Below are positions 54,087-62,957 of a DNA stretch of 64,000 nt, piece by piece (positions within the stretch are counted from its first letter, which is position 1; every line of letters starts with the position of its first letter). Position numbers and translations under genes: made by a program. Location of the stretch: the NCBI GenBank assembly GCA_016191285.1, contig JACPPA010000009.1, positions 62,001 through 126,000 on the forward strand. Direction: 5' to 3'. Under the pieces are notes generated by a model. The model ran no database searches. It was not told the origin of the DNA and saw nothing but the letters and a program-made list of their open reading frames with translations. This DNA comes from Gammaproteobacteria bacterium (GTDB taxonomy: Bacteria > Pseudomonadota > Gammaproteobacteria > Ga0077536).

Positions 54087-54740
54087 TCAGAACTCGAACC
54101 TCGGCGCCGCTTGCGCGCCAATCAGCGGCTCAAGCTCCAGCTCGAATAACGATTCGCTGTGTATTTCACCCGACGCAAGCCGCGTGATAAGCAAAGCTTC
54201 CATCGCGGGACTGGTGCCGACCACCATGAATAACCGCCCTCCGGGCGCGAGTTGCGCTTCTATTTTAGGGCGGCGGGCAGGCGACGAGGCGGTAACGGCA
54301 ATGACATCATACGGACCCTGCGCAGGCCAACCGTCTAACCCATCGCCCACCACGGCCTTGGCATTGGTGATCCCCGCAATACGCAGACGACGCGTCGCGG
54401 CCGTGACGAAATCCTCAAACAGATCGACACTGACCACTTCCTGACATAAATGCCCAAGCAGCGCAGTGAGGTAGCCGCTGCCAGTCCCGATTTGAAGCAC
54501 GCGGGCCGTCTTGGAGGGGGCGAGCGCTTGGAGTAGCCGACCTTCCCAGATGGGCGCCAGCATAGCCTGCCCGTGCCCGAGTGGAATGCGGGTGTCCGAG
54601 AACGCTAGCAGGGCGTAATCCGCCGGTACGAAATTCTCGCGGGCAATCAGCATCATTGCGTCAAGCACGCTCTGGTCGGGGACTTCCCATGGCCGCACCT
54701 GCTGTTCGACCATGTTGAAACGGGCTAGATTTGAATCCAT
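54087..54740 (-). CDS. Second protein-L-isoaspartate methyltransferase
   Basis: A 217-residue PIMT paralogue: FNMVEQQVRPWEVPDQSVLDAM, LPLGHGQAMLAP-like (IPLGHGQAMLAPIWEGRLLQAL), and motif I VLQIGTGSGYLTALLGHL. It shares family features with pcm at 19 kb but belongs to the subgroup found with rhodanese and TolC. The start is placed at MDSNLARFN; the frame continues upstream through the promoter and TPP riboswitch region of thiC on the other strand, which is not coding. The two genes are probably not interchangeable; the role of this one is unknown. Confidence 0.88.
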   Translation of the reverse strand: MDSNLARFNMVEQQVRPWEVPDQSVLDAMMLIARENFVPADYALLAFSDTRIPLGHGQAMLAPIWEGRLLQALAPSKTARVLQIGTGSGYLTALLGHLCQEVVSVDLFEDFVTAATRRLRIAGITNAKAVVGDGLDGWPAQGPYDVIAVTASSPARRPKIEAQLAPGGRLFMVVGTSPAMEALLITRLASGEIHSESLFELELEPLIGAQAAPRFEF

Positions 54741-54784
54741 CACTGGTCTTCTCTGCAGTGCAGTCGAAGTATGGCTCGGAAATT

Positions 54785-54814
54785 TTGAAGCGATTCGATT
54801 ATATACGGTATAGT
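54785..54814 (+). promoter_or_regulatory. Candidate promoter of thiC
   Basis: TTGAAG (54785-54790) and TATAGT (54809-54814) are separated by 18 bases. The riboswitch begins about 16 bases after the -10 box, which fits a transcript that starts just before the riboswitch. Confidence 0.6.
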
Positions 54815-54830
54815 TCGGCCGTAGACAGCA

Positions 54831-54923
54831 GCTAGGGGTGCTCCGCAATCGCCTCGATCGATTGCCGCGAGCTGAGAAAAACCCTTCGAACCTGACCCGG
54901 GTTGTGCCGGCGTAGGGAAGCCA
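54831..54923 (+). promoter_or_regulatory. TPP (thiamin pyrophosphate) riboswitch
   Basis: The THI-box is well conserved: GGGGTGCTC at the 5' side, GCTGAGA in the middle, and GAACCTGACCCGGGTTG followed by GCCGGCGTAGGGAAG at the 3' side. TPP binding should fold it and reduce thiC expression, probably at translation because no terminator is visible between it and the ATG. Confidence 0.97.
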
Positions 54924-54995
54924 AAGCGCGCCATACGGGCGCGGATGCGGGCGCACTAGTGAGCGAGTCGAAACCGCTTCCGTACAATGCCATGA

Positions 54996-56891
<1,896 letters not shown>

Positions 56892-56901
56892 GGAGTGCGC
56901 G

Positions 56902-57726
56902 ATGTCGCGAACCGTAAATCCAGTGGTTCCGTTGTTAGTGGCGCTGGTCATGACCCTATGCATCAACCCGTTGCAAGCGGCGACCAGCGATGCGCTAGAC
57001 GCGGCGCTCGCCGGCGCCCAGCGCAGTGATGACCATCGCGCGCGCGATGCGTTTCGGCATCCGAAAGAAACCCTGCTCTTTTTTGGTCTAGAACCCACGA
57101 TGCACGTGGTGGAAATGCTGCCGGGCGCGGAGGGTTGGTACAGCGAAATTCTAGCGCCGGTGCTACGCGATCACGGGTTGTTGATCGCCGTCACGCCGCC
57201 CGCCGATAGCGCGGTTGATTATCTGCGCGATCAATTCACGAAATTCAAAGCGAAGCTTGGCGCCGCGCCCAGCGTCTACGACAAAGTTAAACTGCGTTTC
57301 CTAACGAAAGATAAAATCGATCTCGGCGCGCCGGAGTCGGCCGATATGGTGGTTACTTTTCGCGCCACGCATAATTGGATCCGCGGCGGTCAATTGGATC
57401 GCGTTTACAAGGCAATTTTCGAGGTGCTGAAGCCCGGCGGAATCCTCGGCATCGAACAGCACCGCGCGCCCAGCGGCAGCGATCCGGCGGTGGAAGCGGA
57501 ACACGGCTATGTGCCCGAAGCGTATCTCATCCAGTATCTCGAATCGGTCGGATTCAAGCTCGAAGCCAAATCCGAAATCAATGCGAATCCCAGAGATACC
57601 AAGGATTATCCGAAAGGAGTATGGACTTTACCGCCAACCTACGTCTTGGGTGATGTGGACCGCGCGAAGTATGCAGCGATCGGTGAATCGGACCGCATGA
57701 CCTTGAAGTTTCGCAAACCGAATTAG
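56902..57726 (+). CDS. Exported class I SAM-dependent methyltransferase-like protein (COG4798 type)
   Basis: The 274-residue product has a clear signal peptide (VVPLLVALVMTLCINPLQA, cleavage about residue 26). The mature part has a methyltransferase-like fold: LFFGLEPTMHVVEMLPGAEGWYSEILAPVLRDHG at motif I, an ADMVVTFRATHNWIRGG region, and YKAIFEVLKPGGILGIEQHRAP. SAM is not known to be available in the periplasm, so either the protein is a non-catalytic binder or the leader is not a true signal. AAGGAG lies 7 bases before the ATG. It is 10 bases behind thiC, so it may share the TPP-controlled transcript. Confidence 0.82.
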   Translation: MSRTVNPVVPLLVALVMTLCINPLQAATSDALDAALAGAQRSDDHRARDAFRHPKETLLFFGLEPTMHVVEMLPGAEGWYSEILAPVLRDHGLLIAVTPPADSAVDYLRDQFTKFKAKLGAAPSVYDKVKLRFLTKDKIDLGAPESADMVVTFRATHNWIRGGQLDRVYKAIFEVLKPGGILGIEQHRAPSGSDPAVEAEHGYVPEAYLIQYLESVGFKLEAKSEINANPRDTKDYPKGVWTLPPTYVLGDVDRAKYAAIGESDRMTLKFRKPN

Positions 57727-57777
57727 TGTGGTGTTCCGTAACGAAGTTTCATGACGAGTCACCACCGGCGCGTCCTG

Positions 57778-57800
57778 GTGGGAGCCGCTTTAGCGGCGAA
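57778..57800. repeat. REP-like palindromic unit
   Basis: GTGGGAGCCGCTTTAGCGGC with GAA following is built around the hairpin GCCGCT-TT-AGCGGC (57784-57789 and 57792-57797). The GTGGGAGC head and hairpin closely resemble the REP units of Pseudomonas and Xanthomonas. A partly complementary CACCACC / TGGTGGG pair lies just to its left. It sits between convergent genes, a usual REP position. Confidence 0.65.
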
Positions 57801-57832
57801 TGCAGCGATCATTTCTCTCGTGAGTCCATGCA

Positions 57833-58846
57833 TTAGGCAGCGCATGACTGCGGGATGCGAGTCATAAAGTGCTCGGCTTCCGCAAACGCTTCGGCCACCC
57901 TTAAGTTCGGGCGCGCCGAGTGGCTGCCGATTAGTCGCCGCCATTCACGCGCGCCCGGACGCCCCTGCCACAATCCAAGCCAGTGTTTGCTCAAATGCCG
58001 AAGATCGGTGCCACTCGCCACCTCACGCTCGACATAGGGTTTGAGGCGAGCTAACACTGCCAATGCGTTCGTTACCGGCGCGCTGCTGTCAAAGAGGACC
58101 GCATCGACTTCAGCGAGCATGTCGAGCTGCGCGTAGCTCACACGACCGAGCATGACGCCATCGACATGTTCGAGATGCTGCACGGATTCGGCCAGCGAGC
58201 TGATCCCACCGTTAATGACCACCGACAGCTGCGGAAACGCGCGCTTGATCGCATACACGCGTGGATAGTCGAGTGGCGGGATCTCACGATTAGCGCGCGG
58301 GCTAAAATTGAGCAGCGCTTTCCGCGCGTGCAAGATCAGCGTCTCACACCCCGCGTCAGCGACCGCAGAGACCAAGCTACATAGGTGTTCGTAACTGTCG
58401 AGATTATCCACGCCTAAGCGAGTTTTCACCGTCACCGGTACCGGCACCGGCACAGCCTCGCGCATCGCGGCCACGCACTCCGCGACTAACGCCGGTTCGG
58501 CGATCAGGCACGCGCCGAAGCGGCCGGATTGCACGCGATCGCTGGGACAACCGACATTTAAATTGATTTCACAGTAACCCGCTTCAACGCCGAGTTTGGC
58601 CGCGGCCGCCAATTCATTCGGCACGCTCCCGCCGAGCTGCAACGCCACCGGCGTTTCCGCCGGATCGTGCGCCAGAAACCGGTTGCGATCACCGCGCAAA
58701 ACGGCGCTAGCCACCACCATTTCCGTGTACAGGCGAGCGTGCGTCGACATGCACCGCGCCAGAAACCGGAAATGACGATCTGTGTATTGCATCATGGGGG
58801 CAATGCAGAAGCGCCAAGGATTGAACTGATTAGGTGTGTGAGCCAA
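57833..58846 (-). CDS. dusA: tRNA-dihydrouridine(20/20a) synthase DusA
   Basis: DusA reduces U20 and U20a in the D-loop with FMN and NADPH. The sequence has the FMN-binding NPWRFCIAPMMQYTDRH, MVVASAVLRGD, GCPSDRVQSGRFGACLI (catalytic Cys) and VIVNGG-type (VVINGGISS) motifs. The 337-residue length is normal. A remnant of its first codons occurs again near 60.15 kb next to a vapC fragment, showing a local duplication. Confidence 0.95.
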   Translation of the reverse strand: MAHTPNQFNPWRFCIAPMMQYTDRHFRFLARCMSTHARLYTEMVVASAVLRGDRNRFLAHDPAETPVALQLGGSVPNELAAAAKLGVEAGYCEINLNVGCPSDRVQSGRFGACLIAEPALVAECVAAMREAVPVPVPVTVKTRLGVDNLDSYEHLCSLVSAVADAGCETLILHARKALLNFSPRANREIPPLDYPRVYAIKRAFPQLSVVINGGISSLAESVQHLEHVDGVMLGRVSYAQLDMLAEVDAVLFDSSAPVTNALAVLARLKPYVEREVASGTDLRHLSKHWLGLWQGRPGAREWRRLIGSHSARPNLRVAEAFAEAEHFMTRIPQSCAA

Positions 58847-59324
58847 AGGGGCAGCGGCCGATGGTTGAGTTGTGACGATTATGACGGTGTTTCCAGCGCA
58901 TTCGAAGTCGACGATAAGGTCTTGTGCCGGATCCGCTTGCAGATGTCGCTATACAGAGCGATCCGATTAATCGGTCGGCTCGGCGTCGCGGCGTGAAATC
59001 CAACCTGCCAAGCTAGGATGCCTGCCTCCGAATAAACGTGTGGTAACCCTCTCGAGCGCGTCGCCAAGGTGATAGATCACGGGAAAAGGCGCGGCCTTGT
59101 TCCATATGCGCATACGGAATGCTTGATACACTCATCGTCATCGCCGAACTCTGCAACAACATGGTCCCGACACCCCACCATCGGAATGCTTGATACACTC
59201 CCCGTGGCAACGTAATTACCGGCGTTTACATGTTCCTTTCTATAGTGGTGCGGCCGAGCTTGACGCCGGAGGGGGCTTTTGTGACAGTAAGAATTAATGA
59301 AGTCTTACAGTTATAGAGGCCTGT
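58847..59324. other. Intergenic region with a 19-bp direct repeat
   Basis: This gap between dusA and vapB has no convincing gene. It contains two exact copies of CGGAATGCTTGATACACTC at 59116-59134 and 59183-59201, 67 bases apart. Just before vapB a GTAAG/CTTAC inverted pair may form an operator-like site. Otherwise nothing is recognised. Confidence 0.6.
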
Positions 59325-59561
59325 ATGCGTATAACTTCGAAGGGTCAGGTCACAATTCCAGTGGAAATTCGTGAACGATTGGGACTCTTGCCGAATTGCG
59401 AAGTCGAATTCGTGGTTGAAGGTAGTGCGTTGCGATTGCGCAAGGTGCGTGGCGGTCGCGCGAGCGGACGCGGCCGAAGCATCGTGCAGCACCTCAAGGG
59501 CAAAGCGACCAGTAGCATGACGACGAAGCAGATTATGGCGCTTACCCGCGCTGAAATCTAA
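59325..59561 (+). CDS. vapB: AbrB/VapB-type antitoxin
   Basis: The 78-residue protein opens with a swapped-hairpin DNA-binding domain (MRITSKGQVTIPVEIRERLGLLPNCEVEFVVEG), as in AbrB/MazE antitoxins. A tail (RGRSIVQHLKGKATSSMTTKQIMALTRAEI) should wrap around the toxin. It would neutralise VapC and repress its own promoter. GAGG lies about 6 bases upstream of the ATG. The stop shares one base with the vapC start, so translation is coupled. Confidence 0.88.
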   Translation: MRITSKGQVTIPVEIRERLGLLPNCEVEFVVEGSALRLRKVRGGRASGRGRSIVQHLKGKATSSMTTKQIMALTRAEI

Positions 59562-59962
59562 TGCCGATCCTTGTCGATAGTAACGTGTTGTTAGACGTAT
59601 TGACCGAAGATCCGCAATGGTGTGAGTGGTCGATGGAGACCTTGGCCAGCCAAGCGGATCGAGACGTGCTGGCGATCAATCCGATTATTTATGCGGAGGT
59701 TTCGGTGGGATTCGAGCGTATTGAAGAACTCGAAGCGGCGCTCCCGGCGCTGAGTTTTCATCGATTACCACTGCCGTGGGAAGCCGCATTCCTCGCCGGT
59801 AAGTGTTTTGTGTCCTACCGCAAGCGAGGAGGATCGCGATCGTCACCACTACCAGATTTTTATATTGGCGCTCATGCCAGCGTTTCCCGCATGACTTTGC
59901 TCACCCGCGACGCGACGCGTTATAGAACTTACTTTCCCAAGCTAAAGCTCGTCACTCCGTAG
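59561..59962 (+). CDS. vapC: VapC PIN-domain ribonuclease toxin
   Basis: A 133-residue PIN-domain protein. The acidic active-site residues are D6 in MPILVDSNVLLDVL, E in IIYAEVSVGF, and D in LPDFYIGAHA and LLTRDATRY, as required for Mg-dependent RNase activity. In the family, targets are initiator tRNA or rRNA; this one is not established. The gene is intact, in contrast to the second copy 400 bases downstream. Confidence 0.9.
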   Translation: MPILVDSNVLLDVLTEDPQWCEWSMETLASQADRDVLAINPIIYAEVSVGFERIEELEAALPALSFHRLPLPWEAAFLAGKCFVSYRKRGGSRSSPLPDFYIGAHASVSRMTLLTRDATRYRTYFPKLKLVTP

Positions 59963-60351
59963 TCCGCGCTTGAGCGCATCGAACTGTAACTCGCCGTTAA
60001 CAAAGCCTTCATCAATCCGCCGCTTAAAAGCGGGTTTGAGTACAAGCGACTCCGCCTGAATGGGACTAGCAGGGGACTACAGCCTTTCCCCTACGTTTCC
60101 AATCCATTGAAAAATGTCGCGAATAAAAATAATCGATCCACTGCATCATCGGCGCGCAGCAGAAGCGCCAGGGATTGGATTTATCGGTAATTTTTATCAA
60201 GCGCAACAGCGTCCAGATCGTTTGAGCGACCGCGATTATGGCTTCATTTTCGACTATTTAGGACCATTTCGTTCAGCGTGGGACTACAGGTTGGTCGTTT
60301 GTCAGCCAGGATCAGCACTGTCGGCGCGACCAATACCCGCGTTGAACCCTG
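59963..60351. other. Intergenic region with dusA and vapB remnants
   Basis: No intact gene is present. Positions about 60135-60180, read on the minus strand, give NPWRFCCAPMMQW, matching the dusA start NPWRFCIAPMMQY. About 60340-60351 matches the last codons of vapB (ACCCGCG then TTGAA). This is the left part of a duplicated dusA-vapBC segment from which most of vapB was lost. Confidence 0.75.
60135..60180 (-). pseudogene. Remnant of the 5' end of dusA
   Basis: On the minus strand the translation NPWRFCCAPMMQW aligns with NPWRFCIAPMMQY of intact dusA, and the DNA matches 58786-58826 at roughly four bases in five. The match ends after about 15 codons on either side, so it is a truncated copy without function. 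Confidence 0.8.
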
Positions 60352-60753
60352 ATGCCGGTTCTAGTCGATAGCGATGTGTTGCTGGATATCTTGACCGAAG
60401 ATCCCCGATGATGCGCGTGGTCGATGAACACCTTCGCCGACCAAGCCGATCGCGGCGTAGTTGCGATTAATCCGATTATTTACGCGGAGGTTTCAGTAGG
60501 ATTCGCGCATATTGAAGAACTCGAAGCAGCGCTGCCAGTGTTGAGCTTTCATCGGTTGGCGCTGCCTTGGGAAGCCGCATTTCTTGCGGGTAAGTGCTTC
60601 GTGTCCTACCGTAAGCGCGGAGGGTCGCGATTGTCACCGCTGCCGGATTTTTATATTGGTGCGCACGCCAGCGTTTCCGGCATGACGTTGCTCACTCGCG
60701 ACGCAGCGCGTTATCGGACGTACTTTCCCAAGCTGAAGCTCATCGCACCTTGA
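60352..60753 (+). pseudogene. Decayed second vapC copy with an in-frame stop
   Basis: The frame starts MPVLVDSDVLLDILTEDPR, like intact vapC, but the Trp codon at position 20 is TGA (60409-60411). The frame then continues to its end without another stop, differing from vapC at about 16 of the last 114 residues. The reading frame from ATG 60424 gives 109 residues lacking the first acidic residue of the PIN site, so any product should be inactive as a nuclease. It has no antitoxin partner. Confidence 0.88.
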
Positions 60754-60877
60754 ACCGTACTTTGGAGCATCCAGCCCGGTTTTCAGAATCATGACCTTGA
60801 GACTTATGGGTGCTTCTTTATTTGCGGAAGACTTGTGCGGTGAGCCGGCTTAGAATCAACACAATCAAGAGGTTCAC

Positions 60878-61390
60878 ATGATCTATCAGATAATTATTCC
60901 GCAGTTCAGCAAGATGCTTGGTAACCTCTTAACGATCTTCGATAGAGCGGCAATGCATGCCGAAACGAAGAAGTTCGAACTAGAGGTGCTATTGCACGCG
61001 CGATTGGCGCCCGATCAGTTCGATTTGATCCGCCAGGTGCAGGTGGCCTGCGATACCGCCAAGCTGGGCGCCGCCAGGCTCGCTGACAAAGAGCAGGACG
61101 CGCCGAGTCATCCCGACACCGAACAGAGCCTGGCCGAGATCAGGATGCGCATTCAAAGCGTGATTACCTATCTCGGCACTTTCTCGGAGGCGGATTTCGC
61201 GCACGCCGCGGAACGGCGGATCACGCAGCCGCGCTGGAAGGGGAAATCCCTGTCGGGGCAAGAGTTTCTGCTCCAGCATGTGGTTCCGAATTTCTATTTT
61301 CACGTGACTACTGCGTATGCCATCCTGCGCCACAATGGCGTCGAGGTTGGTAAGAAAGACTACCTCGGCGAGCTGCCCTATAAGGAATAA
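60878..61390 (+). CDS. DUF1993 family protein
   Basis: A 170-residue protein with the DUF1993 pattern: FSKMLGNLLTIFDRAAMHAETKKFE near the start and QEFLLQHVVPNFYFHVTTAYAILRHNGVEVGKKDYLG at the end. The family has a DinB-like four-helix fold. Its biochemical role is unknown. AGAGG lies 6 bases before the ATG. It stands alone. Confidence 0.88.
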   Translation: MIYQIIIPQFSKMLGNLLTIFDRAAMHAETKKFELEVLLHARLAPDQFDLIRQVQVACDTAKLGAARLADKEQDAPSHPDTEQSLAEIRMRIQSVITYLGTFSEADFAHAAERRITQPRWKGKSLSGQEFLLQHVVPNFYFHVTTAYAILRHNGVEVGKKDYLGELPYKE

Positions 61391-61428
61391 CGAGGAGCGC
61401 AAAGTAGTCTGCGCGATGTCCCACGCCG

Positions 61429-61917
61429 TCAGGCGCTATGCCACGGAAATACGGCCTGCCACGGCAGCCGCGTCTCCGCATGACGGCCTAGCACCGCACA
61501 AAAACGTCGCAGCATCGCCGGCACATCGGTCCGATTTTTCTGCGCCTCCCGATCCAATTGCTGTAAAGAGAGAAACGCAGCGGCGGTCACTTCGAGTAGC
61601 TCCCGATGGCAAGCCATGAGCGCGGTTAAATCCGTGGATCCGCGCGCGACTCGTTGAGTCAGCGAAGTGAGTGGCGTCGGATCGAAAGACGCCGCCAGAT
61701 CGTGCAGCAGCACATGTGCGTCACCATCTAATGCAAGTAGCTCACGACATTCGTCGAGTAATCGCGGGTAGAGTGCGTCTAATTCATCGCGCGCGGTGTC
61801 AAGTAACTTGATCGTCGCCCGGAGTTCGGCCGTCAAAGCCCGGGGGATCACCGGGAGCACATCCCGCGTGAGGAATTTGCTCACCAAAGTAAGCGCGGCT
61901 AAGCCGTCCGGCATCAT
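61429..61917 (-). CDS. Small helical protein paired with the phosphotransferase (DUF6285-like)
   Basis: The 162-residue product is almost entirely helical (FLTRDVLPVIPRALTAELRATIKLLDTARDELDALYPRLLDECRELLAL) with no membrane segment. Its size, helical pattern and position directly after an APH-like gene fit the DUF6285 family, but I recognise it mainly by that context. The ATGA overlap with the phosphotransferase gene shows translational coupling. Function unknown. Confidence 0.6.
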   Translation of the reverse strand: MMPDGLAALTLVSKFLTRDVLPVIPRALTAELRATIKLLDTARDELDALYPRLLDECRELLALDGDAHVLLHDLAASFDPTPLTSLTQRVARGSTDLTALMACHRELLEVTAAAFLSLQQLDREAQKNRTDVPAMLRRFCAVLGRHAETRLPWQAVFPWHSA

Positions 61918-62957
61918 TGTTGTCCCCCCTCACCGAAGCAGCGCGGCAACATTCGCGCGAGGTCGCGTTCGAGAACCGGCAGTGCGCGGCCGAGCAGTGC
62001 GTGTAATGGTCGTACGGGCTGGCGCCGTGAAACCGGATGGGCGCCGCTGAGAAAAATGGCTGCGAGCTTCACACGTGCAAACATTTCCCAGTAAAACAAC
62101 CGCTGTGCGTCGACAGGAATCCCGCTGGCTGCGGTATACGCGTTGAGATATTCATCGCGCGAAAGCAGTCCGCCGACCAAGTCATCTTGCGTGGTCCATA
62201 ACAGGGTCCACGCGAGGTCTTCAATCGGATCGCCCACATGCGCCATTTCCCAATCGAGAATGGTGGTGTGCCCACCTTCGGCCAGCATGAGATTATTGGC
62301 TTTGAAATCGCCATGCACCAGACTCAAGCGCTTCAGCGTGGGTGCGTTGGCCTGAAGCCACAGTACGGCCGCGCTAAGCAAAGGTCGCGTGTTGCTGGCA
62401 CCGGCAGCGTCAATCATTGCGGTCCAAGACCTAAGTTCGGCCAGCGCTGACGCAGCGCATGACCCTGGCAAAACATCGCCCAAATCGTCGAGCGCGACGC
62501 GGTGAATCACGACTTGTTGATCAACGAGCACTATACCCAGCGCGGGCCGATCGACAGTCTCCCCTTTGGCCGCCAAGTGCTTTCGCAAATCGACGCCTGC
62601 CACGCGTTCCACGATCATGAAGGGCGCGCCAAACGCTGCTTCGTTTAATGCGCACCACGCAGGCCGGGCGACCGGCAGTCCGCGGTCGAATAGTCGTTGC
62701 AGCAACGCAAATTCAGTGTCGAGTGGTTGCGTGTTTGAACTGCGCTCAAATTCACGTCGAAGCACATAGCCTAGGGGCTCGCTGGGAGCCTTCTCGCGCA
62801 CGACATCGAATGACCAGGTTTCGTGCGAAGACCCACCGGTGAGGCGGCGGAGCTCACGTACCCGCAGCGCCTCCCCAAGTTGTGCACTAACAAATTTTTC
62901 GAGAGTGCGTTCGAGTAGGACTACGCCTTGTTCCCGGTCGCACGCCTCTTTATTCAC
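61914..62957 (-). CDS. Aminoglycoside-phosphotransferase-like kinase (ACAD10-type)
   Basis: The APH-type fold is shown by the Brenner motif VHGDFKANNLMLAEG and the metal-binding ILDWEMAHVGDPIEDLAW. The subgroup (GGSSHETWSFDVV, YVLRREFERS) resembles the phosphotransferase domain of ACAD10/11, which in animals phosphorylates hydroxyacyl-CoA compounds, more than drug-resistance enzymes. No acyl-CoA dehydrogenase is in view, so the substrate is open. It overlaps its neighbours on both sides by four bases. Confidence 0.8.
   Translation of the reverse strand: MNKEACDREQGVVLLERTLEKFVSAQLGEALRVRELRRLTGGSSHETWSFDVVREKAPSEPLGYVLRREFERSSNTQPLDTEFALLQRLFDRGLPVARPAWCALNEAAFGAPFMIVERVAGVDLRKHLAAKGETVDRPALGIVLVDQQVVIHRVALDDLGDVLPGSCAASALAELRSWTAMIDAAGASNTRPLLSAAVLWLQANAPTLKRLSLVHGDFKANNLMLAEGGHTTILDWEMAHVGDPIEDLAWTLLWTTQDDLVGGLLSRDEYLNAYTAASGIPVDAQRLFYWEMFARVKLAAIFLSGAHPVSRRQPVRPLHALLGRALPVLERDLARMLPRCFGEGGQQ

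Noticed and set aside
60000-60113. Possible insertion sequence end after vapC
   Set aside because: No inverted repeat partner or transposase fragment could be recognised.
60424-60753. Second vapC frame as a working toxin
   Set aside because: It lacks the first acidic residue of the PIN site because of an upstream TGA, and has no antitoxin.
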